DNA of 64,000 nt from an uncultured Bacteroidales bacterium (GTDB taxonomy: Bacteria > Bacteroidota > Bacteroidia > Bacteroidales > Bacteroidaceae), in contig CACWTU010000001.1 of NCBI GenBank assembly GCA_902763885.1, positions 248,001 to 312,000 on the forward strand, written 5' to 3'. This document shows, piece by piece, positions 28,564-36,558 of this stretch. The notes under the pieces are model-generated. The model did not search any database. It was given only the letters and a program-made list of their open reading frames with translations, and had not been told where the DNA came from. Both the position numbers and the translations under genes were made by a program. Positions within the stretch are counted from its first letter, which is position 1. Every line of letters begins with the position of its first letter.

Positions 28564-28572
28564 TAACTTCGC
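28564..28572 (+). promoter_or_regulatory. -7 box TAACTTCGC very close to a start codon
   Basis: A TAnnTTCG match ending only eight bases before the ATG at 28581. If used, the message would have almost no leader. Confidence 0.45.
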
Positions 28573-28580
28573 GGCTTGAA

Positions 28581-29729
28581 ATGAAGATATGTCTGCAGTC
28601 AAAAGTAAAAGCTGTGGTGAGATTATGCTCATTGTTGGTTGTTCTTTTCCTTCTGTCATCCTGTAAGGGCAAACAGAAGGTTTGTGACACATGTCTTCAT
28701 GAGATTTACGCTCCCCTGCTCCAGGATGAACCGACTGAATATCCCATCATGTCAAGTATGTTTGCACGTGTGGATACCGTATTCTTGGAAAACGCGGGTG
28801 TAGAGAGTATGATAGAGTCTGTAGATGAGGTCATCTCATTCTCAAATACCATAATAGTACGTTCAGCCAATACCCTTTATTTCTTTGACAACAAGGGTAA
28901 GTTCCTGCGCCGTTTTGATGGTCAGGGCAAGGGTACCGGCAAATACCGTAAGATAGACCGCATTGATATTCTTCCTGCCCGTGATGAACTATATATCATG
29001 GACGGTCATACCAACAATATCTTTGTCTATGGGATGGACGGAACTTATAAGCGGAGAGTCCAGATTGATGATTTTGTCAGTGACTTTGCCGTCCTGCCTG
29101 ATGGCTGTTTCCTTTTTGCCAATCCCATCAAATATACCGGCCGTCCTTATCGTCGCGGACTCTGGAAAACCGATCCTGACGGAAAGTTCCTCAAGCAACT
29201 GGTTGAATTTGACCCTGAGTTTGCCCATGTGAGCATAAACAATCCTTATATAAACCACATAAGTCCTGGCGTGATAGGTTTTATGGGTATTGAGGATAAT
29301 GACAAGTTCTACACATACGCGGGTGACAGCATTGCGGTGACCTGCCGTATGACTACTGATATAGTCATCCCTGATGAGTTGAAACGTAGCGACAAGGTAT
29401 TTGTGAATCCGCATAGGGAATATACCAAATGCGGCTATATGGAGACTCCCCGTTTCCTCTACTTTGTAAACACCAACTACGGAGCAAACCTTATGATGGT
29501 GTTTGTTGACAAAAGTACGTGGACTACATACCGCATGTATGTCTATACCAGTGAGTTCAACCACGACAAAGAGACGCGTGAGCCGTTCCCGTTCCTGGTA
29601 GGTTCCTATAACGGGACTCTGGTGGGATTCTATGATTCAGGTATGATCCTGGACAGCGAGCGCTTCAAATCCCTCTTCCCCACAATTACCGCTGACTCCA
29701 ATCCCGTACTCCTCTTTTTCAGGGAATAA
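28581..29729 (+). CDS. 6-bladed beta-propeller lipoprotein
   Basis: A 382-aa lipoprotein. The signal peptide (KAVVRLCSLLVVLFLLSSCKG) ends in the lipobox LSSC. The body matches the Bacteroidales '6-bladed beta-propeller' lipoprotein type: NTLYFFDNKGKFLRRFDGQGKGTGKYRKI and FVYGMDGTYKRRV are propeller blades with the usual G-x-G-x-Y 'fidy' pattern. It most likely faces the cell surface or periplasm. Its ligand is unknown, although relatives often lie near polysaccharide or peptide uptake genes. I chose the ATG at 28581 for the signal peptide. It is convergent with the polyferredoxin gene across a palindromic element. Confidence 0.82.
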   Translation: MKICLQSKVKAVVRLCSLLVVLFLLSSCKGKQKVCDTCLHEIYAPLLQDEPTEYPIMSSMFARVDTVFLENAGVESMIESVDEVISFSNTIIVRSANTLYFFDNKGKFLRRFDGQGKGTGKYRKIDRIDILPARDELYIMDGHTNNIFVYGMDGTYKRRVQIDDFVSDFAVLPDGCFLFANPIKYTGRPYRRGLWKTDPDGKFLKQLVEFDPEFAHVSINNPYINHISPGVIGFMGIEDNDKFYTYAGDSIAVTCRMTTDIVIPDELKRSDKVFVNPHREYTKCGYMETPRFLYFVNTNYGANLMMVFVDKSTWTTYRMYVYTSEFNHDKETREPFPFLVGSYNGTLVGFYDSGMILDSERFKSLFPTITADSNPVLLFFRE

Positions 29730-29770
29730 ATAATCTATCTTGAAGGTTCTGTAAATCTTTCCCAGTGAGC

Positions 29771-29941
29771 GGAACCAAAGGGGAATACCCTTCACAAAGT
29801 CTCGCACCCACGCGAGACCAGTGGGATGGGGCCCGCGACTAAAAATATCTATTCTGGAACGAACAGTTTCGGAATAGATATTTTTAGTTGTGGGAGGGCC
29901 GGCCGAAGGCCGCTTTGAGAAGGGTATTCCCCTTTGGTTCC
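29771..29941. repeat. 171-bp MITE-like element with 22-bp perfect terminal inverted repeats
   Basis: The outer arms 29771-29792 and 29920-29941 are perfect inverted copies (GGAACCAAAGGGGAATACCC... and its complement). An inner 17-bp perfect inverted pair lies at 29838-29854 and 29872-29888 (ACTAAAAATATCTATTC). Between outer and inner arms are smaller hairpins (GTCTCGC...GCGAGAC; GGCC...GGCC). The whole segment fills the space between two convergent genes and ends 14 bases from the polyferredoxin stop. It has no coding capacity. The outer arm's ACCAAAGGGGA recalls the REP-like elements. It could be a non-autonomous transposable element, a bidirectional terminator, or both. Confidence 0.75.
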
Positions 29942-29954
29942 CCTTCAAGAAATA

Positions 29955-31451
29955 TTAAAATCCGAAGTCGAAATCTTGGGTCTGGATGTTTGAGTCCTGT
30001 TCAGGTTCTTTTGCTTCCAAGTGGATGGGATTGCCCTCAATGTGGACAGCCTTTACGGGGCAGATGAACTCGCAGCCGCCGCATCCTACGCAGAGATCAG
30101 GAGTGGTCTCGGGGATGGTCAGGCCTCCCTCAAAGGGAACCATGTGGATGGCCTGTACAGGGCAGTGCTCGGCGCAGGCTCCGCAGCTGGTGCGGTTCAC
30201 GTTGACCACGCAGATGTCCTTGTTGAATACTACTCGTCCCGGCTGTGTATGGTGTTTCTCCTCAACTGTAAGCGGACGTATGGCTCCTGCGGGGCATACC
30301 TGGCTGCACAGGTTGCAGTCATAGTTGCAGTAACCCTGGTCAAACTTCATCACGGGCTGCATGATGCCACCCAGGCCGTATTCCATTCCGGCAGGTTTGA
30401 GCACATGGCTGGGGCACTTGCTTACACACAGGTGGCAGGCGGTGCAGTGCTGGAGCAGATTCCGGTGGCTTATGGAGCCCGGAGGTGACATAGGCACACG
30501 CTCATCCTTCCTGCCTGTTACCTTGGCCTCAAGGGCGGCCGGAGCAAGAGCGGCAATTACCAGCGATGATTTGAGGAACTGGCGCTTTGACTCATCAACA
30601 GCATCGGCAGTTGTGCTTTCTTTAGCAGACTTTCCGCATTTTACGGGGCCGAAACTCAACGCTTTCTGCTTGCAGGCATCGATACAGTCAAAACAATCCA
30701 CGCAGCGTGAATAGTCTATGGTCTGGTTCTTGGAATCAATGCAATATGCCTTGCACTTGCGCTGGCAGGCCAGGCAATGGTTGCACTTGTCCTTATCGAT
30801 GCGTATGCGCAGGAGTGAGAATCTTGAGAAAAATCCTAACAGAGTACCAACGGGGCAGATGGTGTTGCACCAGGTGCGTCCGTAGTGGTATGAAATGTGC
30901 CCTACAACCAATAGGGTAAGCAGAGCTACCACGAATGCCGTTATGGATTTGAGTGAAATGACAACCTTGAAGAAACTGTAGTTACCCATCTTCTCAGAGA
31001 TGGCTGCAAGCAGGTTGTTGCCAAACAGATAGATGGGGCGGAACAGTTCATCGGCCATACGTCCGAATGCACTGTAAGGCTCCACAAGGCCTACCAGGAA
31101 GGTGAATCCGCATATCCAGGCAATGACCAGGGCTGCAAGCACACCCCAGCGCAGCCAGGGCTGTTCAGGCTTGTATCCGTATTTCTTTTTCTTGTCAAAT
31201 TTCTTTGACAACCAGTTAAAGAAATCCTGGAATATGCCAAGCGGGCATACCACTGAGCAGTATATACGGCCTAGTATCAGTGTGCCTGCAATGAGACATA
31301 CCAGCGTTACGATGCTGAGTGACAGCAGGGCGGGCCCGAACTGTATTTTCTGAAGCAGAGGGTTGTCAAGGACACCTGCAAAATCAATGAACCCGAAGGT
31401 GAGTATGGCGATGACGGCTATTGCCAACGCCGTTCTTATTTTGCGCAGCAT
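29955..31451 (-). CDS. Membrane-bound polyferredoxin (NapH-like N-terminus, multiple 4Fe-4S clusters)
   Basis: A 498-aa electron-transfer protein. The N-terminal ~220 residues hold about five membrane segments and two Cx3CP motifs (GRIYCSVVCPLGIFQD and RTWCNTICPVGTLLGF), as in NapH/NosR-type quinol-linked proteins. After two CxxCxxCxxxC clusters (CNHCLACQRKC, CVDCFDCIDAC) comes a hydrophobic stretch preceded by KRQFLKSS, which resembles a Tat signal or anchor. Then follow four more cluster-type motifs (CTACHLCVSKCP, CNYDCNLCSQVCP, CGACAEHCP, CVGCGGCEFICP). This reads like a NapH and a NapG/ferredoxin unit fused into one chain. The partner is probably the DUF362 protein encoded 3 bp upstream. 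The electron acceptor is unknown. Confidence 0.88.
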   Translation of the reverse strand: MLRKIRTALAIAVIAILTFGFIDFAGVLDNPLLQKIQFGPALLSLSIVTLVCLIAGTLILGRIYCSVVCPLGIFQDFFNWLSKKFDKKKKYGYKPEQPWLRWGVLAALVIAWICGFTFLVGLVEPYSAFGRMADELFRPIYLFGNNLLAAISEKMGNYSFFKVVISLKSITAFVVALLTLLVVGHISYHYGRTWCNTICPVGTLLGFFSRFSLLRIRIDKDKCNHCLACQRKCKAYCIDSKNQTIDYSRCVDCFDCIDACKQKALSFGPVKCGKSAKESTTADAVDESKRQFLKSSLVIAALAPAALEAKVTGRKDERVPMSPPGSISHRNLLQHCTACHLCVSKCPSHVLKPAGMEYGLGGIMQPVMKFDQGYCNYDCNLCSQVCPAGAIRPLTVEEKHHTQPGRVVFNKDICVVNVNRTSCGACAEHCPVQAIHMVPFEGGLTIPETTPDLCVGCGGCEFICPVKAVHIEGNPIHLEAKEPEQDSNIQTQDFDFGF

Positions 31452-31454
31452 AGC

Positions 31455-32399
31455 TTAGAGTCTTACTCTCTTGACGTTGATAGACTCCAGATCCATTGTG
31501 CCCAGACCCAAAGACTGACCATCGGGGATATGTTCTATATCCTCAAACCTGATGTTCCTGTTTACTTGGGTAAAGAACTTGCCGGCAGCGGTATCCACAG
31601 CTACGATATCAGGTGATGCAAAGAGAGCCTTGGTCAGAACCACATCACTTGCGCTGCGCCCCTGAGGGCCGTTGGTGGCAACGGTGCGGTATGCGTCAAC
31701 AATGTGCAGGACTGCGGGCTTGTAGGTGCAGATATCGGCTATACACTGGTGCAGGCCGCGTGAATGGAAGGCGCGACGGTCCCAGACTATGCCCATGTGG
31801 TTCTTCATGGCGCAGGTCATGAGTGCTCCGCCGTGGTTCTTGAGAACCGGTACGTTTATCCATTTGTCACACTCAATGATAGCTTTGTGAACCTTGGCGT
31901 TCTTGAGTGTCTTGCCGTTAGGAATGTCAACCTGCTGGTATGATGACTGCTCATGTGCATATACCATGGTGGCACCGGCCTTCTTGACGGCAGCCTCTAT
32001 TCCGCTATGGTCATAGCAGCGGCTCCAATTGTCACAGGTATGGTCAAATACCTTGATCTCTGCCGCTCCGGCCTCCTGGCACATCTTGATGAGAGCGGTG
32101 ATGAGGTCCGGGTTGGTGTTGCCTGCCAGTTCCGGGGTGCGGTCCCAGCCTATATTGGGCTTGATTACAATCTTATCTCCCTTCTTGATGAAACGGCCTA
32201 TGCCGCCCAACTCTTTCATGGCGGCTTCAAGCATTGCTGCCGGCTCACCGTTCATGATTGCGGCAAGGTCAGCATTGCCATCACCTGTAGCGGCATTGGC
32301 AGGTGTGGTACTTGCCATGACATCCATCATTCCGCTGGTCTTGACTGTAACGAGTGCTCCGGCTGCAGCCAGAGTCTTTAAGAAATCCCGTCTATCCAT
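31455..32399 (-). CDS. DUF362 protein with twin-arginine (Tat) signal
   Basis: A 314-aa protein of the DUF362 family, exported folded through Tat: the N-terminus MDRRDFLKTLAAAGALVTV carries RRxFLK. The body has the family's VIKPNIGWD, HTCDNWSRCYDHSGIE, NVPVLKNHGGALMTCAMKNHMG and VDAYRTVATNGPQG motifs. DUF362 proteins are often found with ferredoxins and are presumed redox or metal-cluster proteins, but no reaction is established. It is the first gene of a two-gene operon, with the polyferredoxin 3 bp downstream, so a periplasmic redox couple is likely. Confidence 0.88.
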   Translation of the reverse strand: MDRRDFLKTLAAAGALVTVKTSGMMDVMASTTPANAATGDGNADLAAIMNGEPAAMLEAAMKELGGIGRFIKKGDKIVIKPNIGWDRTPELAGNTNPDLITALIKMCQEAGAAEIKVFDHTCDNWSRCYDHSGIEAAVKKAGATMVYAHEQSSYQQVDIPNGKTLKNAKVHKAIIECDKWINVPVLKNHGGALMTCAMKNHMGIVWDRRAFHSRGLHQCIADICTYKPAVLHIVDAYRTVATNGPQGRSASDVVLTKALFASPDIVAVDTAAGKFFTQVNRNIRFEDIEHIPDGQSLGLGTMDLESINVKRVRL

Positions 32400-32557
32400 A
32401 ATTGTCTGTGGTAAAAAAACAATGGTTAGTATTGTTATTTTCGGCTAAATTATGGTTTTTGTTTCAAATTACATACGGTTGAACCTGTAAAACAAACCGT
32501 TCCCGTTTTTATTTTAGTTTTATTATGAAAGTTGTTCATTATTTGCTTTCTGTATTA

Positions 32558-32589
32558 TTGGTATAGTAGGTGGTTTTTGTTAATTTCGC
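32558..32589 (+). promoter_or_regulatory. Promoter of the purH-mre operon
   Basis: A TTG at 32558-32560 and TAATTTCGC at 32581-32589 are 20 bases apart, and the purH ATG is 36 bases on. The rest of the 226-bp divergent spacer is A+T-rich. I see no purine riboswitch or PurR-like palindrome in it and no confident minus-strand promoter for the DUF362 gene. Confidence 0.55.
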
Positions 32590-32625
32590 GCAATTAACAG
32601 AAACAACTGAAAAACCTATAAAACA

Positions 32626-34152
32626 ATGTCCGAGACTAAGAGAATTTCATCAGCTCTGATATCGGTCTTCCATAAGGACGGCCTTGACGAGATCATCAGC
32701 AAACTCCATCAGGAAGGTGTTAAACTTATATCTACCGGCGGAACCCAGCGCTTCATTGAGTCGCTCGGCGTACCTTGCCAGGCCGTAGAGGAACTGACAG
32801 GTTATCCGTCCATCCTGGGCGGTCGCGTCAAGACCCTTCATCCCAAGATATTCGGTGGTATCCTGGGTCGTCGTGAAGAGGAGAATGATGTGGCTCAGAT
32901 GCGCAGTTATGACATCCCTGAGATTGACCTGGTTATAGTTGACCTCTATCCCTTTGAGGATACCGTAAAGTCAGGCGCTGAGGATGCTGATATCATTGAG
33001 AAGATTGATATAGGCGGTATCTCACTTATTCGTGCCGGAGCCAAGAATTTCAATGACTCTGTCATCGTGGCCAGCAAGGATCAGTACAAGCCTCTGCTCG
33101 ACATCCTTAACGAGCGTGGTGCAGAGACCACTCTTGAGGAGCGCCGCTGGTTTGCCAAGGAGGCATTTGCCGTTTCATCATATTATGACAGCTGCATCTA
33201 TAACTGGTTCGCATCAGGTGATGATGAGGATCATTTCCGTCTGGCACTGGATGGCCACAAGGCTATGCGCTACGGTGAGAATCCTCACCAGAAGGGTGTG
33301 TTCCACGGTGACCTGGATGCCATGTTTGATCAGGTACACGGTAAGGAGATTTCTTACAACAACCTGCTTGACATCAATGCAGCAATTGACCTGATTGATG
33401 AGTTCTCTGAGACTACATTCGCCATCCTCAAGCACAACAACGCCTGCGGTGTAGCTTCACGCCCCACACTGCTTGAGGCCTGGAAGGATGCATTGGCAGG
33501 TGACCCCGTTTCAGCATTCGGTGGCGTGCTCATTGCCAACGCTCCCATAGACAAGGCTACTGCTGAGGAGATCAACAAGATATTCTTTGAGGTCATCATC
33601 GCTCCTGATTATGACTTTGATGCTCTGGAGATACTTGGTCAGAAGAAGAACCGCATCATACTTATCCGCAAGGAGCAGAAACTGCCCGTCAAGCTGGTAC
33701 GTTCAGCCTTGAACGGTGTGCTTGTTCAGGATAAGGATACCAAGATTGAGACTCCCGATGACCTTAAGCTGGTTACATCACGCAAGCCTACGGATGAGGA
33801 GATAGATGATATGCTCTTTGCCAACAAGATCGTAAAGAACAGCAAGAGTAACTCAATAGTATTTGCACGCGGCAAGCAGCTGCTGGCAAGCGGTGTGGGC
33901 CAGACCTCACGTGTGGATGCCCTCAAGCAGGCCGTTGAGAAGGCTCATGGATTCGGATTCACCCTTGAGGGCGCCGCAATGGCAAGTGATGCCTTCTTCC
34001 CGTTCCCTGACTGCGTAGAATTGGCAGATAAGGCCGGTGTCAAGAATGTGGTACATCCGGGCGGTTCAGTCCGTGACCAGGAGTCAATAGATTACTGCGA
34101 GCAGCATGACATGACTATGGTCATGACCGGCTTCCGTCATTTCAAACATTGA
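32626..34152 (+). CDS. purH: Bifunctional AICAR transformylase / IMP cyclohydrolase
   Basis: Last two steps of de novo IMP synthesis. The 508-aa protein begins with the MGS-like cyclohydrolase domain (ALISVFHKDGLDEI, ISTGGTQRFI, GGRVKTLHPKI, VDLYPFEDTV; residues 1-~190). The transformylase domain follows, with YGENPHQKG and the catalytic Lys-His in AILKHNNACGVA. C-terminal ASDAFFPFPDCVELA and HPGGSVRDQESID are typical. mreB starts 26 bp downstream, so purine synthesis and cell-shape genes are probably co-transcribed, a known Bacteroidales order. Confidence 0.96.
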   Translation: MSETKRISSALISVFHKDGLDEIISKLHQEGVKLISTGGTQRFIESLGVPCQAVEELTGYPSILGGRVKTLHPKIFGGILGRREEENDVAQMRSYDIPEIDLVIVDLYPFEDTVKSGAEDADIIEKIDIGGISLIRAGAKNFNDSVIVASKDQYKPLLDILNERGAETTLEERRWFAKEAFAVSSYYDSCIYNWFASGDDEDHFRLALDGHKAMRYGENPHQKGVFHGDLDAMFDQVHGKEISYNNLLDINAAIDLIDEFSETTFAILKHNNACGVASRPTLLEAWKDALAGDPVSAFGGVLIANAPIDKATAEEINKIFFEVIIAPDYDFDALEILGQKKNRIILIRKEQKLPVKLVRSALNGVLVQDKDTKIETPDDLKLVTSRKPTDEEIDDMLFANKIVKNSKSNSIVFARGKQLLASGVGQTSRVDALKQAVEKAHGFGFTLEGAAMASDAFFPFPDCVELADKAGVKNVVHPGGSVRDQESIDYCEQHDMTMVMTGFRHFKH

Positions 34153-34178
34153 TTCATAACGCATAACACAATACTACA

Positions 34179-35201
34179 GTGGGACTATTTTCATTAACAC
34201 AGGAATTATCGATGGACCTTGGCACCGCCAATACCATCATAATGCACAATGACAAGATTGTAGTTAACGAGCCTTCAATCGTTGCCCTTGACAACCGTAC
34301 AGACAAGATGGTGGCTGTGGGCAACAAGGCTAAGCTGATGTACGAGAAGACCAATACGGCCATACGTGTAATTCGCCCGCTGCGTAACGGTGTGATAGCC
34401 GATTTCGATGCCTGCGAGCAGATGATGCGCGGTCTGATAAGTATGGTTGATACCGGTCGTCGTCTATTCTCACCTTCACTCAAGATGGTCATTGGCGTCC
34501 CTTCGGGTAGTACTGAGGTGGAGCTCCGTGCCGTGCGTGACTCAGCAGAGCATGCCGGAGGCCGTGAGGTCTATATGCTGTTTGAGCCTATGGCTGCCGC
34601 AATAGGTATCGGAATCGATGTGCTTGCTCCTGAGGGCAATATGATTGTCGATATAGGTGGCGGTACCACTGAGATTGCCGTTATCTCACTTGGCGGTCTG
34701 GTGTCAAACAACTCCGTGAAGGTGGCCGGTGATGATTTCACTGCCGATATCCAGGAGTATATGGGCCGTCAGCACAACGTCAAGGTGTCAGAGCGTATGG
34801 CTGAGCGTATCAAGATAAACGTAGGTGCCGCTCTTACCGAGCTTGGTGATGATGCTCCGGAGGATTACATCGTTAACGGCCCCAACAAGATAACGGCTCT
34901 GCCTATGTCTGTTCCTGTATGCTATCAGGAGATTGCCCACTGTCTGGACCGTTCTATCGCCAAGATAGAGTCAGCTGTGCTGAACGCACTTGAGAACACT
35001 CCTCCTGAACTCTATGCCGATATCCTCAAGAACGGTATCTATCTGTCAGGTGGCGGTTCAATGCTGCGTGGCATCAGCAAGCGTTTGGCTGACAAGATAG
35101 GAATTGATTTCCATGTCGCAGCCGAGCCGCTTCTAAGCGTTGCCAAGGGTACCGGTGTGGCACTCAAGAACGTGGACCGTTTCTCATTCCTGATGAGATA
35201 A
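34179..35201 (+). CDS. mreB: Rod-shape determining actin-like protein MreB
   Basis: Bacterial actin homologue that organises the elongation machinery under the inner membrane. At 340 aa it shows the phosphate-1 motif MDLGTANTIIMH, IGVPSGSTEVELRAV, the phosphate-2 motif MIVDIGGGTTEIAVI, and the adenosine motif YLSGGGSMLRGI. The start is a GTG at 34179, giving MGLFSLTQELSMDLGTANT, which matches family N-termini; an ATG at 34212 would remove the N-terminal amphipathic segment. First gene of the mreBCD-mrdA-rodA block. Confidence 0.96.
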   Translation: MGLFSLTQELSMDLGTANTIIMHNDKIVVNEPSIVALDNRTDKMVAVGNKAKLMYEKTNTAIRVIRPLRNGVIADFDACEQMMRGLISMVDTGRRLFSPSLKMVIGVPSGSTEVELRAVRDSAEHAGGREVYMLFEPMAAAIGIGIDVLAPEGNMIVDIGGGTTEIAVISLGGLVSNNSVKVAGDDFTADIQEYMGRQHNVKVSERMAERIKINVGAALTELGDDAPEDYIVNGPNKITALPMSVPVCYQEIAHCLDRSIAKIESAVLNALENTPPELYADILKNGIYLSGGGSMLRGISKRLADKIGIDFHVAAEPLLSVAKGTGVALKNVDRFSFLMR

Positions 35202-35216
35202 AACTGAACAGTAGCC

Positions 35217-36029
35217 GTGCGTTCACTACTTGATTTCATAGTAAAGCACAGCTACGTTTTCCTGTTCATCCTGCTGGAGACGTTATCGCTGGTACTTCTG
35301 TTCGGTTTCAATGACCGGCAGAATGAGGCTTTCATGACGTCTGCCAATTCCATGTCGGGCACTCTGTTTGAGTGGCGTACCGGCGTGGAGCATTATTTTG
35401 GCCTGCGTAGGGAGAATACTGCTCTTTTGGAGGAGAATGCCAGGCTCCGCAGCCTCTTGTATGAGCTTACTGACAGCCAGTGTGTAGAGACTGAGAGGGC
35501 GTTGTCATCAGAGGGTGTCATAGCAGCCCGTGTCATTGACAATACGGTACGTAAGGATGACAACTATATCACTATTGACAAGGGTAAGCGTGACGGCATA
35601 GCCCCCGGTATGGGCGTTTACTCCCCTGACGGCGTGGTAGGGTCCGTAATGTTGACAGGTAACAGGTATTCTGTCATCATGCCGGTGCTTAACGGAAGTA
35701 CCAGTATAAGCTGCAAGATCAAGGGTAGTGAAAGTTTCGGATTCTTAGAGTGGCAGGGCGGTGACCCGTATGTAGCCCAGATCAGTGATATGCCTTACCA
35801 CTCGATAGTAGGGATAGGTGATACCATAGTCACAACAGGCTTCTCTTCAGTTTTTCCTGAGAATATCCCGGTAGGAAAGGTGGCCGGCGTAGAGAGGTCA
35901 AGCAACGGTTATACACTTAAGGTCAAGGTCAATCTGGCTATTGACATATCAGACCTGAGATGGGTTTATGTACACTCACGCACCCGTGATGATGAGATAG
36001 ACGGTTTGTATAAACAGATAAAAGAGTAG
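35217..36029 (+). CDS. mreC: Rod-shape determining protein MreC
   Basis: A 270-aa bitopic inner-membrane scaffold. There is one N-terminal membrane helix (SYVFLFILLETLSLVLLFGF), a coiled-coil region with RRENTALLEENARLRSLLYEL (~residues 63-85), then beta domains containing NYITIDKGKRDGIAPGMGVYSPDGVVG and the conserved TTGFSSVFPENIPVG. It links MreB/MreD to PBP2. The start is GTG at 35217, 15 bp after mreB. Confidence 0.93.
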   Translation: MRSLLDFIVKHSYVFLFILLETLSLVLLFGFNDRQNEAFMTSANSMSGTLFEWRTGVEHYFGLRRENTALLEENARLRSLLYELTDSQCVETERALSSEGVIAARVIDNTVRKDDNYITIDKGKRDGIAPGMGVYSPDGVVGSVMLTGNRYSVIMPVLNGSTSISCKIKGSESFGFLEWQGGDPYVAQISDMPYHSIVGIGDTIVTTGFSSVFPENIPVGKVAGVERSSNGYTLKVKVNLAIDISDLRWVYVHSRTRDDEIDGLYKQIKE

Positions 36030-36032
36030 TCT

Positions 36033-36554
36033 ATGGATTCAGTACCGTTCACACGAAGATTATTGACGCTGCTTCTGCTTGCCGCGTTGCAGGTACTGTT
36101 CCTGAACAGGATATGCCTGTTCGGTTACGTCACGCCGTTGTTCTATATCTGGATGATAGCCCGCTTTGACAGTTCCATGTCACGTACAGGCATTCTTACG
36201 TGGGCTTTCGTGTTGGGTCTTCTCTTAGATTTGTTCTCCGCAACACCCGGATTGAATGCCGCCTCCGCCACGCTTTTAGCTATGTTCCAACCGGGTCTGG
36301 TGAAACTCTTTGTCCCTCTTGACCGTCATGATGTGATTGTCCCCGGATTCATATCAATGGGAGGCAGGCAATTTGTGGGTTATCTGCTGCTGCTCACGTT
36401 ATTGCATCATACTGTCTATTTCATTTTGCGCAGCATTCCGTTAGGTGACTGGTCGGTCCTGGCGTTGAAGGTGGTATTCAGTTCACTCCTGACATTCATA
36501 TTGATGCTCGTGGCTGAACGGGTATCGGTATCATCCGGTCAAAAACATACCTGA
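36033..36554 (+). CDS. mreD: Rod-shape determining protein MreD
   Basis: A 173-aa small membrane protein with about five helices. Sequence conservation in MreD is low. The call rests on length, hydrophobicity, LGLLLDLFSATPGLNAASATLLAMF (matching the family's GLLLDLFSx...G pattern) and, above all, position between mreC and the PBP2 gene. Confidence 0.9.
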   Translation: MDSVPFTRRLLTLLLLAALQVLFLNRICLFGYVTPLFYIWMIARFDSSMSRTGILTWAFVLGLLLDLFSATPGLNAASATLLAMFQPGLVKLFVPLDRHDVIVPGFISMGGRQFVGYLLLLTLLHHTVYFILRSIPLGDWSVLALKVVFSSLLTFILMLVAERVSVSSGQKHT

Positions 36555-36558
36555 CACG

